A stretch of 41,563 bases of DNA, taken from positions 1 to 41,563 of the forward strand of contig NZ_BDCF01000061.1 of NCBI RefSeq assembly GCF_001613365.1, in the 5' to 3' direction. Position 1 is the stretch's first letter. Every line of letters begins with the position of its first letter. Shown here in pieces: positions 18,301-23,495 of this stretch. A program made the translations under genes and the position numbers. The stretch is from Nocardia xishanensis NBRC 101358 (GTDB lineage: Bacteria; Actinomycetota; Actinomycetes; Mycobacteriales; Mycobacteriaceae). The notes under the pieces were generated by a model, which saw only the letters and a program-made list of their open reading frames with translations, was not told the origin of the DNA and made no database searches.

Positions 18301-19923
18301 CGCAGCCGGGTACGTCCCGAGGACACCTTCGAAAACCTGCTGGCCGCAACGAAAGACAGCGATCTGGACGCCTTCGGCAATGCGGACCTGCCGTTCGAGC
18401 GGCTGGTCGAGCTGCTCGCCCCGGCTCGCTCCACCGCCCACCATCCGCTGTTCCAGGTACTGCTCGTCTTCCAGAACTTCGAGCGCGAACCGGCCGCACT
18501 GCCCGAACTCGACGTCCGCCCGCTCGAAATGCCGACGGTGGGAGCGAAATTCGATCTGGAGTGGATGCTCGCCGAGCGCTTCGACGAGGAGGGCGCGCCG
18601 GCCGGTATGCGCGGCAGCCTGACCTTCGCGCTCGACCTGTTCGAACCGTCCACCGCGCAGACCTTCGCCGACCGATTCGTCGAGGTGCTCGACGTCGTCA
18701 CCGCGAATCCGGGTCTGCTGCTCGGTGAACTGGACGTCACGGCTCCGCCGGGAACGGTCGTCTACGAGCCGCCGCCGAACCTCACCCAGCGACGCACCGC
18801 CGACCTGCCCTACCGGCCGCCCGTCACCCGCACCGAGCAGGAGGTGGTCAGCGCCTTCGAGACTGTGCTCGACGCCGACCGAGTCGGCTTGGACGACAAC
18901 TTCTTCGAACTCGGCGGCACCTCCATGGTGGCCATTCGCCTGTGCGCCGACCTCCGGGAACGACTCGGCTGCGCCGTGCCGGTGCAGTGGATGTTCGGCG
19001 ATCCCACGCCGGGGGCGCTGGCCCAGCGCATCGTCCAACAGCGGGAAGCCGGGCCGGACGGCGTGGATCCCGCGCTGCTGCCGCTGCTGCCGTTGCGGGC
19101 CAGCGGCACCGGACCCGCGCTGTTCTGCGTGCATCCGGCCATCGGATTGGCCTGGGGCTATGCGGGATTGGTGCGTCACCTGGATCCCGGCCACCCGGTG
19201 TACGGGCTGCAATCGCCCGGCGTCGCCGCCGAACAGCCGGACATGTCGTTGACCGAACGCGCGGCACGCTACGCCGACGAGATGGAGGCTGTTCAGCCCG
19301 AGGGCCCGTACCGGGTGCTCGGCTACTCGGCGGGCGGACCGCTCGCGCACGCTGTAGCCGTGGAACTCCAGCGCCGCGGCGCGACGGTCTCGGCGCTGGT
19401 CATCATCGACGGCCGCGCCGACGTGGAACCCGAGAGCGCCACGGAGATGCCGCCGCCGGAGGTTCTGCTCGCCGAATTCGGCGGCATCGACCCGGACCTG
19501 CTCGCCGGAGACCAGCCGCTGGCCGAGCGCGCCGCCGAACTGCTACGCGGTGGCGGGGACGCTCTGGGCGCTGGGCCGGATGGCGCGTTGGGCGTTGGGC
19601 CGGATGGCGCCTTGGGCGCGGTGGCCGCAGGCGCTCTCGGCGCGCTCGACGCCGCGGCGCTGGAACGCCTCCACCTGGACTCCCGGCAACTAGTCCGGCA
19701 GGCGGCCGAGTACCGGCCAGGCGTGTTCGACGGTGACGTGCTGTTCTTCAGCAGCACCAGTTCCCGGCCTGGTTACGGGCCCAACGTGGACACCTGGCGG
19801 CCGTACGTCGGCGGCGCGATCCTCGACCGTCAGACCGGTCACGAACACAACCGGCTGACCAGGCCGGAGGCCCTCGCGGTGATCGGCCCGATCCTGGCCG
19901 AGTACCTCAGGGAGCGCGGCTGA
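6382..19923 (+). CDS. Four-module nonribosomal peptide synthetase, C-A-T-E-C-A-T-C-A-T-C-T-TE
   Basis: A 4513-residue megasynthetase with the chain-releasing domain on the same polypeptide. Approximate residues: C1 15-450 (HHIVVDG at 148); A1 468-988 (YIVFTSGSTG 634, FDASML 682); T1 (Ser1034, GGDSI); E 1084-1530 (HHLAVDAVSWRIL 1213); C2 1559-1990 (HHLVLDGWS 1689); A2 2000-2490 (YLIYTSGSTG 2149, FDAATL 2197); T2 (Ser2532); C3 2587-3027 (HHISADG 2717); A3 3047-3575 (YVIFTSGSTG 3212, FDAAVL 3260); T3 (Ser3622); C4 3674-4127 (HHIASDG 3806); T4 (Ser4181, GGTSM); TE 4233-4513 (GYSAGG Ser4316, His4487). All active-site motifs look intact. The last module has no A domain. C1 resembles the EntF type, so an acyl or aryl starter is likely. 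Expected product: acylated peptide, first residue D; substrates unknown. AAGGAA at 6369-6374 supports ATG 6382; ATG 6418 is possible. Confidence 0.97.
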   Translation: MTHGLSAARGIDMGQNGEFPLSPAQLGMWYAQQLDPSVPLNEAQYIEMRGPLDIDTLVEAARRAAHEFESALLRFGERDSRPYQVVDHSLDTTLAYLDFSDSADPDAEALRWMRADLAAPVDLLGERPGASVLMRVAPDRVLWYARAHHIVVDGFASVTGLYRVAELYNAALAGEEPKPNKAATLREIYDSEMSYRESSRFAADAEYWEQRIARMPQRCSLVPGAAPAHALGREHRHQLSDEVKARLDAAATRFGVGAPALAMAALAVYYAQATGAHDVVLSLPVSGRTTAILRRSSGMLANVVPLHITVGERTTLAEIVDAIRIEVSGALRHQRYRHEEIRQATGEVEATGGRGLVGPVVNIMLFPGEVEFTGIETSLHVLTSGPIEDLFVNIYQHGAQAPVHLDFTANPDLYDDETLARHHLRFVKLFEGLLDAEPDTAVRDVEYFLDDELALRTGAHGPTPPAPRRLSDVLDEGLRAAGPDTAAVVDGARTVTYGALDHAAAVLAGRLAELGAGPDDAVLVVLPRSVESVLAFWGVVRSGAAYVPVGTGNPAERVAKMAAESGARLGITTREYAARLPDGVRWLEIDSDAGILAALEPGDGAREAAERASSEEDSTEFRPRAEVRLDHTAYIVFTSGSTGVPKGVVVTHAGIAGLADAVREAYRPEVGSRVLHCLNPSFDASMLELLIAFGNGATMVIGRGESMAGAELSTAVAEFGITQVCSTPAVLATLPEGALDGVVAVSTGGEICPPELVARFAPGRRLVNSYGPSETTVAATFTDPMDVERPSGIGRPVPGARLMVLDRRLSPVPIGTPGELYIAGPGVARGYAGRPGSTADRLVADPFGPRGSRMYRTGDLVRWRSVEPFDDAARASSDGVVLDYLGRSDFQVKLRGMRVEPGEVDAVLDSHPEVEIAVTVVRTGASGRAMLASYVVPVHRDSQPTALDVPHLREFCMRRLPGHMVPGTITVLDALPLTGNGKVDRRALPEPTADAAPRTAATEVEGALCALFAEVLGVPAVGADVSFFALGGDSILSIQLVARGRAAGLVFSARDVFEHPTPAALASVVSAPGERTVLAELPGGGVGFLPRTPIVDWLLEQPGWQRFSQSMVLALPAGLSEPELVRTLGAVLDRHDMLRARVVRGGLEVAPPATIAPESLLVRVPCPEIDCVDTESVVGDAAARLAPDAGVMVAATWLDPGQDGAGLLVLVIHHLAVDAVSWRILIADLISAWAQVRADETPELPSVGTSMRTWAHALTEAATTGPWTAEADYWAAVLATPDPPLGRRGLDPVVDTGDTLDRLELSLPAATTATLLDRLPAAYRCGMEEALLAALVTALADHRGRTGPALVMLERHGRDEAAVPGADLSRTVGWFTSQFPVRLEIGDADPLDALATVKEQLRAVPRGGIGYGLLRHSNPETATTLGAAPHPQLGFNYLGQVAEGDSGATQNAVPWLPVSLAASLGGGGGELPASAVLAVDAVVVESPKGSVLQAVWRYASGIVDGVEMEALAGKWISALEELANRLAEPDAGKLTPSDLPLVAVGQRQLDAWAARYPAMTDVWPLAPLQQGLLFHAQLAAGRTDEYAVQAVFEFDGAVDIERLAAAATATVRAHEALRTAFVAGADEPVQIVLADVEVPWRTVDVDPAEFDAFAARELAAPFDTAQPPLVRFVCARCGDDDIRLLVTNHHLVLDGWSMPLLLAELLARYESGRDGAGFPPSVSYRNYLEWLTRRDRAAAMAAWTDALSGLSGPTLVTAGRTPVRTGSGKLDLELSLAPATAIALQRMAADQGVTLNTVVQCAWGLLLAELTGETDIVFGATVSGRPADLPGAERIVGMMVNTLPVRIALDPAEPVGDLLRRVQREQGALLDHHTAGLTEIQSATGLGVLFDTAIVYESYPVDAAALRGAAEHAALRVRDFRGRDGTHYPLSLAAHARDTLRLILSCATGFFDAAEADAIGTRLVRMLDRMATDPAGRTAAVSGVDRAEVIRSRPQPTRLLPDLLRCGARPSRVAVEDGPSALDYAELDARSNRLARKLIAAGAGPETRVLLALPRSADWFLAVWAIAKSGAAFVPVDVDHPEDRLATLAADSGAPLGITIAEHRDRLPGTASWLLLDDPVLSAELPDHSDAPVADADRPRPLRAEHPAYLIYTSGSTGTPKGVMVTHAGLAGLAVGTAARMRARPGDRVLLSMNPNFDAATLVWLSTFYTGATLVVAPAAATAGDELTSVIVANEVTHVIAPPAVLATLSTASWNGVRTVVTGGEVCPPELTARVATGRSMMNSYGPAEATVAATFSGALVPGEVAGLGAAMPGFGLVVLDRWLRSAPVGTVGELYLMGPGLARGYNGRAGLTAGRFVPNPFGAPGDRMYRTGDLVRRVSRSGLEYVGRNDSQVKLHGIRVEPGEVDAALRDLPGVGLAVTVPRRGPTGDLALAAYVAPTAGAELDAARLRDHLVRRLPRHLVPAAVTVLDVLPVTGNGKVDVRALPEPESVAVEYVAPIGVERVVAEVFGAVLDRPGVGAFDDFFALGGDSLSATRVTARLGAALDIQVPVRLLFEAPTVRALAARLPAAGDGARPSIGPRSGPRPERIPLAPAQQRMWFVNQYDPESGAYNIPAVLRLRGDLDVAALRSALSDVLARHEALRTVYPARDGVGYQVVLPPDALELDPDPTPIAADELPAVVLDCVTKGFAVASEVPLRLRLFRVAADEHVLVVVVHHISADGFSMGPLARDVLAAYAARSRGAVPEWTELPVQYADYTLWQRERLGSPDDPEALLAAQLAYWTSTLKGMPDRLELPADRPRPAIPSLRAGTVLRTLDAESAAALDELGRTHHSSLFMVLHAALAALFARLSGTSDIAIGTPVAGRGAAELDDVVGMFVNTVVLRTEIDSAASFAELLAGTRRTDLDAFAHADIPFESLVDVLDPARSAARHPLVQVMLVFQNLAPVELTLPDLHVAAVELEQQSLRFDLSVTVAPDETSGLTIRFGYAADLFDHDTVERFADRWLRLLRAVAADPEAPVGDIDLLDPEERAALAIPARPLAAEPTVLPRLLADAVAADPDGVAVVDGVTRLTYRELDEHSNRLARVLIGAGAGPEGLVAIAIRRSLDAVLAVWAVAKTGAAFVPIDPAYPAERIAQILDDSGARLGVTVRAVAPSLPGSGFDDVAETSGEPRVHWLALDDPATTELAHSAAGAPIDAAERSAPVRWQNPAYVIFTSGSTGRPKGVVVTHEGLANIAVVQRDRMRITTDSRVLAVASPSFDAAVLELLMAVGAGGALVIAGPTAFGGPELGELLARERISHIALTPSALGSVDSAALGPEPALRGIITGGEPCPPELVEKWAAPDRLHFNDYGPTETTIWATGSEALRPGDEITIGGPAPGLAVRVLDERLHPVPDGVVGELYLSGHALARGYHGRSGLSAVRFVADPYGAPGERMYRTGDLVRRRDGALDYLGRGDLQVKLRGLRIELGEIESALASDPAVHQAAVTVYTDPAVGELLVGYVVPHKTESNEAPDARALGAEAHDAAPSDVATIDLEALKASIAQRLPSYMAPSALVVLDALPRTANGKLDRNALPAPDIRAGRFREPNTPTERVVADTFGELLGVPRVGLDDNFFALGGNSLIATRIAARLGAALDTRVPVRMVFDAPTVVELAEAVRTAAAAPGPRPGPRHRPARIPLSAAQRRMWFLNRYDPASPAHNVPVAAEVEGDLDPAVLQTALMDVLARHESLRTVYPVDAEGQPYQDIRALAEAYVPVRVSDVEPDAVPGRVAAAIAAGFDLTVELPIRVSLLRLGPRRAVLVVVMHHIASDGWSLAPLTRDVMMAFMARRAGAAPYWSPLPLQYADYALWQQELLGADDDPDSVAHRQLEYWRGALDGLPDVSTLPSDHPRPAMSTHRAGVVEFDIDAAVQQRIRQICRWHGVSIFMVAHAALAVLLGRLSDKQDVAIGSVIAGRGDGELDDLVGMFVNTLVLRSRVRPEDTFENLLAATKDSDLDAFGNADLPFERLVELLAPARSTAHHPLFQVLLVFQNFEREPAALPELDVRPLEMPTVGAKFDLEWMLAERFDEEGAPAGMRGSLTFALDLFEPSTAQTFADRFVEVLDVVTANPGLLLGELDVTAPPGTVVYEPPPNLTQRRTADLPYRPPVTRTEQEVVSAFETVLDADRVGLDDNFFELGGTSMVAIRLCADLRERLGCAVPVQWMFGDPTPGALAQRIVQQREAGPDGVDPALLPLLPLRASGTGPALFCVHPAIGLAWGYAGLVRHLDPGHPVYGLQSPGVAAEQPDMSLTERAARYADEMEAVQPEGPYRVLGYSAGGPLAHAVAVELQRRGATVSALVIIDGRADVEPESATEMPPPEVLLAEFGGIDPDLLAGDQPLAERAAELLRGGGDALGAGPDGALGVGPDGALGAVAAGALGALDAAALERLHLDSRQLVRQAAEYRPGVFDGDVLFFSSTSSRPGYGPNVDTWRPYVGGAILDRQTGHEHNRLTRPEALAVIGPILAEYLRERG
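18745..18830 (+). other. C4-T4 junction where an adenylation domain is absent
   Basis: After the last C domain (ends near FANPGLLLGELDV-type sequence, residue about 4120) only about 25 residues of Pro/Arg-rich linker precede the T4 domain (TRTEQEVVSAF, then DDNFFELGGTSM). In the three other elongating units about 500 residues of A domain lie here. The reading frame is continuous and there is no room for A motifs in another frame, so this is a true absence rather than a frameshift. See the findings for interpretation. Confidence 0.9.
19565..19620 (+). repeat. 24-bp in-frame tandem repeat in the thioesterase lid
   Basis: Two near-identical 24-bp units (19565-19588, 19589-19612) plus a partial third encode GPDGALG-type octapeptides. 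They sit between the thioesterase nucleophile Ser4316 and catalytic His4487, the region of the mobile lid. The frame is kept. A repeat of this kind can change copy number by slippage. Confidence 0.85.
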
Positions 19924-19937
19924 CCGCTGTGAAACCG

Positions 19938-19965
19938 CCGTGCGCGATCCGGCGACCGCGCACGG
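19938..19965. terminator. GC-rich hairpin between convergent NRPS and GNAT genes
   Basis: Arms CCGTGCGCG (19938-19946) and CGCGCACGG (19957-19965) pair perfectly over 9 bp with a 10-nt loop. There is no T tract, as is common in actinobacteria. Its place between two convergent stop codons suggests bidirectional termination. Confidence 0.45.
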
Positions 19966-19978
19966 CCGGGGTTACGCC

Positions 19979-20263
19979 TCAGGCGACCAGGCTCGCGTAC
20001 TCGCGGTGGTCGGAGATGTACTTCTCGACGTACCAGCACGTCGGCACCACCGAGAAGCCGGCGTCCCTGGAGTCCTGGAGCGCGTACTCGACCACCTTGG
20101 CCGCGATGCCCTGCCCACGGAACTCGGGGAAGGTCATGGTGTGGTGGAAGTCGCGGACCTTGGTGTCCTCGCGCTCGGCGTAGTCGGCGTACCCGGCCAG
20201 GGTGTCGTCGACGTAGATCTCGAATCGGGTGTCGGCGGCGTTGTGCTCGAGCCTGGTGGTCAT
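19979..20263 (-). CDS. Small GNAT-family N-acetyltransferase (YjdJ/Gcn5-CG type)
   Basis: A 94-residue single-domain protein of the short GNAT family (PF14542 type). It has the acetyl-CoA pyrophosphate loop FRGQGIAAKVVEYAL (near residues 48-62), the preceding strand HHTMTFPEF, and the C-terminal PTCWYVEKYISDHREY typical of this family. The substrate is unknown; family members are usually annotated as predicted acetyltransferases. An AAGGAG motif lies upstream of the ATG at rather long spacing. It converges on the NRPS gene. A role in NRPS chemistry cannot be excluded, but the family is a widespread housekeeping one. Confidence 0.88.
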   Translation of the reverse strand: MTTRLEHNAADTRFEIYVDDTLAGYADYAEREDTKVRDFHHTMTFPEFRGQGIAAKVVEYALQDSRDAGFSVVPTCWYVEKYISDHREYASLVA

Positions 20264-20349
20264 GGTGATGCCAACTCCTTCGTGCGCGGGAATGTTCCGG
20301 CCTGGTCGGGTGTGCCGAGTGTATAAGCCGCCCGCGCGGCGACCGGACC

Positions 20350-21708
20350 TCAGAGGATCGCGCCCGGATTGAGGATGCCGTGCGGGTCGAGCGCGTCCTT
20401 GATCCGCCGGGTCAACGCCATCACGTCCGGCCCGACCTGGTCGGGCAGCCAGGCCTTCTTGAGCCTGCCGACGCCGTGTTCACCGGTGATGGTGCCGCCG
20501 AGGGCGATGGCCAGGTCCATGATCTCGCCGAAGGCGCGCTGGGCGCGGGCGGTGTTGTCGGGGTCGGCGGGGTCGTGCACGATCAGCGGGTGGGTGTTGC
20601 CGTCGCCCGCGTGCGCGATCACCGAGACGGTCACGTCGTTGCGTTCGGCGATGGCGGCGATGCCGGTGACCAGATCGCCGAGGCGCGGCAGCGGCACCCC
20701 GACGTCCTCGAGCAACAGCGGGCCGAGCCGTTCGACCGCCGGGATCGCGAAGCGCCGCGCCGCGGTGAACGCCTCGCCCTCCTCGGCGTCCTCGGTGTGG
20801 AAAACCTCGGTGGCGCCGGCCTTTTCGCAGGCCGCGACGATGACCTCGGCCTCGCGCGCGGCGAATTCCCCCGGCGCGTCGGAGCGGGCGACCAGCAGCG
20901 CGGCGGCCTCGCGATCCAGTCCCATTCGCATCTCGTCCTCGACGGCGTTGATGGCGATGGCGTCCATGAACTCGAGCATGGACGGCCGCAGCGTGCCGGT
21001 GATGCCGAGAATCGCCTCGGTGGCGGCGGTGAGCGAGGCGAAACTCGCGACCACGGTGCTCTGCACCGGCTGCGCGGGCAGCAGCCGCAAGGTGAGTTCG
21101 GTGATCACGCCGAGCGTGCCCTCGCTGCCGACGAACAGCTTGGTGAGCGAAAGTCCGGCGGAATCCTTCAGCCGCGGCCCGCCGAGCCGCACCGGAGTCC
21201 CGTCGGCCAGTACCACTTCCATGCCGAGCACGTAGTCGGTGGTGACGCCGTACTTCACACAGCACAATCCGCCGGCGTTGGTTGCCGCGTTGCCGCCGAT
21301 CGAGCAGATCTCGAACGACGAGGGATCCGGCGGATACCAGAGCCCGTGCTCGGCGACCGCTCGCTTGACCTCAGCGTTCAGCAGACCGGGCTGCACGACC
21401 GCGGTCCGCGTGACCGGGTCGACGGTGATCGCGCGCATCCGCTCGGTGCTCAGCACGATGCCGCCGTCCACCGCGGTCGAGCCGCCCGACAGCCCGGACC
21501 CGGCGCCGCGCGGGACCACCGGCACCCGGTGCTCGTGCGCCCAGCGCAGGGTCGCCGCGACGTCCTCGGTGGTGGTGGCGCGGACGACCGCGGCGGGCGT
21601 GCCCGCGTCCGGATCGCGCGCCCAGTCCTGCCGGTAGCCGGTCAATAGGTCGGGGTCGGTGAGCACCGCGCCCTCGGGTAGTGCGGCGACGAGTTCATGC
21701 AGGTCCAC
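20350..21708 (-). CDS. FAD-binding oxidase, GlcD / D-lactate dehydrogenase type
   Basis: A flavoprotein of the VAO/PCMH fold that oxidises 2-hydroxy acids such as glycolate or D-lactate. The N-terminal FAD_binding_4 domain carries VPVVPRGAGSGLSGGSTAV and CSIGGNAATNAGGLCCVKYG. The C-terminal FAD-oxidase_C domain carries HAGDGNTHPLIVHD and the end GEHGVGRLKKAWLPDQVG. The frame stays open upstream to 21900, but that part (SPEWSNDPSAACVRRHDD) looks non-coding and would fill the divergent promoter region. I place the start at GTG 21708 (452 residues, usual length); GTG 21720 is an alternative. The exact substrate is not determinable. Similar to mycobacterial Rv1257c. Confidence 0.93.
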   Translation of the reverse strand: MDLHELVAALPEGAVLTDPDLLTGYRQDWARDPDAGTPAAVVRATTTEDVAATLRWAHEHRVPVVPRGAGSGLSGGSTAVDGGIVLSTERMRAITVDPVTRTAVVQPGLLNAEVKRAVAEHGLWYPPDPSSFEICSIGGNAATNAGGLCCVKYGVTTDYVLGMEVVLADGTPVRLGGPRLKDSAGLSLTKLFVGSEGTLGVITELTLRLLPAQPVQSTVVASFASLTAATEAILGITGTLRPSMLEFMDAIAINAVEDEMRMGLDREAAALLVARSDAPGEFAAREAEVIVAACEKAGATEVFHTEDAEEGEAFTAARRFAIPAVERLGPLLLEDVGVPLPRLGDLVTGIAAIAERNDVTVSVIAHAGDGNTHPLIVHDPADPDNTARAQRAFGEIMDLAIALGGTITGEHGVGRLKKAWLPDQVGPDVMALTRRIKDALDPHGILNPGAIL

Positions 21709-21813
21709 GCCTGTCCACACTATGCCGTTACGGGCGACTGGTACGGCCGGACTGGTAATTCGCGGCGCGTCGGGCAAGAATCGCGGGTGCAGGGGCTCGC
21801 CGTGCGCGGACCG

Positions 21814-21830
21814 GCCGTCATCGTGACGGC
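21814..21830. promoter_or_regulatory. Inverted repeat in the divergent GlcD / small-protein promoter region
   Basis: GCCGTCA-TCG-TGACGGC is a perfect inverted repeat with 7-bp arms in the 190-bp gap between divergent genes. It may be an operator or just a small hairpin. No regulator gene is adjacent. Confidence 0.3.
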
Positions 21831-21898
21831 GGACGCACGCGGCCGACGGATCGTTCGACCATTCCGGGGACCTGCCACATACTCGGAGGGTTGACGGC

Positions 21899-22210
21899 AT
21901 GCGGGTCGAATCACCGGACTACCGAGAGCTCATCGGTGCGTTGTTCGCCGACGAGTTCGCCGACGGCGCCGTCGATCTGGAGGCGCTGCGGAGCATTCAC
22001 GCGGGCGAGTTCGGTACCTGGCTCACCGCGCTGGACCGGTCCGGGTTGTTCGGCAAGGAGGCGCTGGCGACGGTCGCCGAGCAGTGGCGACGCGATCCGA
22101 GGGTCCTGCTCGACGCGCTGCTCGCCGACGCCGACGACGTCACTCGCCGCCGCTGGCTGATGGCGTGGTCGAGCCTGGACCGCCAGGAACCGCTGGGCCA
22201 GATCGGCTGA
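21899..22210 (+). CDS. Small uncharacterised protein, 103 residues
   Basis: I do not recognise the family. The protein is acidic and mostly helical, with no signal or membrane segment. A start-to-middle stretch, YRELIGALFADEFADGAVDL, is followed by EQWRRDPRVLLDALLADADD. GGAGGG at 21885-21890 lies 8 nt before the ATG, a strong ribosome site that supports a real gene. Codon use has the expected high third-position GC. It is divergent from the FAD oxidase gene. Confidence 0.72.
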   Translation: MRVESPDYRELIGALFADEFADGAVDLEALRSIHAGEFGTWLTALDRSGLFGKEALATVAEQWRRDPRVLLDALLADADDVTRRRWLMAWSSLDRQEPLGQIG

Positions 22211-22334
22211 TCGACAGCGCCGCTTCGCACGCCGCGACATGGACCGGCTGTGCGCCGCGACCGAGATCGGCCGCGCTCCCGCGGGTTTGCCAACAGCTCA
22301 CCTGACGGACACCTGCCGCTGCCATGCTGGCCGC

Positions 22335-22832
22335 GTGCCCGATCTGGCCGTCGCTACCGATTCCATCGCCGACCGGTTCACCCGTTGGTGCGAGATGGTC
22401 GTCGCGCGGCTGCCGTTGGGGCTGGACCGGGTCGTCCCGCCGACGTTTCTCGGTTTCGCGCTGATCAACAGCTTCACCTTCGGCGTCGACCTGGTGCTGC
22501 TCACGGTGTTCCACGGCTGGTGGAACTGGCCGGTGCCGGTCTCGATCACGCTGGCCTACATCTGCGCGTTCGGATTGGCCTTCGTGCTCAACCGCACTTT
22601 CAACTTCCACTCGCACGCACCTGTCGGCAGACAGGCCGCGCTGTACCTCGTGGTCGTCGTGATCAACTACCTGGCTTTCATTCTCGGCATCGGTAGCGGA
22701 TTTACCGCCCTCGGCTTCGAATACCACCTGGCGCGCCTGCTCGCGGGCGCCTGCGAGGCCATATATATGTACAGCGCCATGCGCTGGATCGTCTTCCGCA
22801 ACACCACCCCGCAGCCTGACCGCGCCATGTGA
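22335..22832 (+). CDS. GtrA-like family membrane protein (second copy)
   Basis: A 165-residue protein with about four hydrophobic segments: FLGFALINSFTFGVDLVLLT, PVSITLAYICAFGLAFVLN, AALYLVVVVINYLAFILGI and the end ARLLAGACEAIYMYSAMRWI. The NRTFNFHSH loop and the terminal MRWIVFR match the GtrA family. It is diverged from the copy at 833-1375. I chose GTG 22335 (VPDLAVATDS); the longer frame from ATG 22239 adds a Cys/Arg-rich piece unlike the family. A -10-like CATGCT at 22323-22328 lies 6 nt upstream of this GTG, consistent with a leaderless message. Probably involved in lipid-linked sugar translocation; substrate unknown. Confidence 0.85.
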   Translation: MPDLAVATDSIADRFTRWCEMVVARLPLGLDRVVPPTFLGFALINSFTFGVDLVLLTVFHGWWNWPVPVSITLAYICAFGLAFVLNRTFNFHSHAPVGRQAALYLVVVVINYLAFILGIGSGFTALGFEYHLARLLAGACEAIYMYSAMRWIVFRNTTPQPDRAM

Positions 22833-22853
22833 GGCATACACAAAGTGCGAGCG

Positions 22854-23492
22854 TCAGCGAAGAAGCTCGACCCGGTCGCCGTCGACCACGATCACCTCGT
22901 CGTCGGTGAGCGCCCAGTGGGGGATTCCCGCGGCGCGGTAGTCCGCGGCGAGCCGGTTGCCGAAGCCGTCCGGGTCGGTGGGGGAGTCGATGTGCGGAAT
23001 GATCCGGCGTTCCACCAAATTCAATCCGTCCCAACGTGGTTCGACGCCGCATGTCGGCGGTACCTCGCGGGGATCGTCCATCGACTCGAGGCCGTGCAGG
23101 TCAGGGGTGAGCAGGCAGGCGCCCGCGCTGTACCCGGCGTAGACGAGCGCGTCGGCGGCCAGCAGCCGGGCGAGCGCGAGATCGGCTCCGCTGCGGGCGA
23201 ATTGGGCGCGCAGCACGAAGGTGTTGCCGCCGCGCACCCAGAGCAGCGGGAATTCGGCGAGCCGCCGCTCCAAATCCGTTGCGCGCCCGACGTAGTCGCG
23301 CAGATCGAGCACCTCCGGCGCGTAGCCGAGCTTGCGCAGCGGCACCAGGTCGCTGGTCACCGCCGACGACCACGCCGCGGGCCAGGCGTCGCAGGCATTG
23401 GGAATCACGGCGACCCGGCCCGGCACGCCGACGAGCGCGGCGAGCCGATCCGCATGCTTGCCGAACCGATAACTGGCCAGGAACAGTCGCAC
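22854..23492 (-). CDS. Peptidase S51 family (peptidase E-like)
   Basis: A 212-residue protein of the peptidase E / cyanophycinase-like family. The nucleophile elbow VYAGYSAGACLL has Ser122, and the upstream WVRGGNTFVLRAQF is the other family landmark. Peptidase E cleaves Asp-X dipeptides; the specificity of this homologue is unknown. It starts with GTG 3 bp after the stop codon of the mycothiol-dependent isomerase-like gene, so it is the last gene of a three-gene unit. It converges on the GtrA gene with a 21-bp gap. Confidence 0.92.
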   Translation of the reverse strand: MRLFLASYRFGKHADRLAALVGVPGRVAVIPNACDAWPAAWSSAVTSDLVPLRKLGYAPEVLDLRDYVGRATDLERRLAEFPLLWVRGGNTFVLRAQFARSGADLALARLLAADALVYAGYSAGACLLTPDLHGLESMDDPREVPPTCGVEPRWDGLNLVERRIIPHIDSPTDPDGFGNRLAADYRAAGIPHWALTDDEVIVVDGDRVELLR

Positions 23493-23495
23493 AGT

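Noticed and set aside
18745..18830. Frameshift hiding an adenylation domain in the last NRPS module
   Set aside because: Only about 85 bp separate C4 from T4, and the frame is continuous, so there is no room for a hidden domain of some 500 residues.
20350..21900. Longer form of the FAD oxidase starting at 21900
   Set aside because: The extra 64 residues look like translated non-coding DNA, and the family starts about 10 residues before DPDLLTGYRQDWARDPDAG. The extension would also occupy the divergent promoter region.
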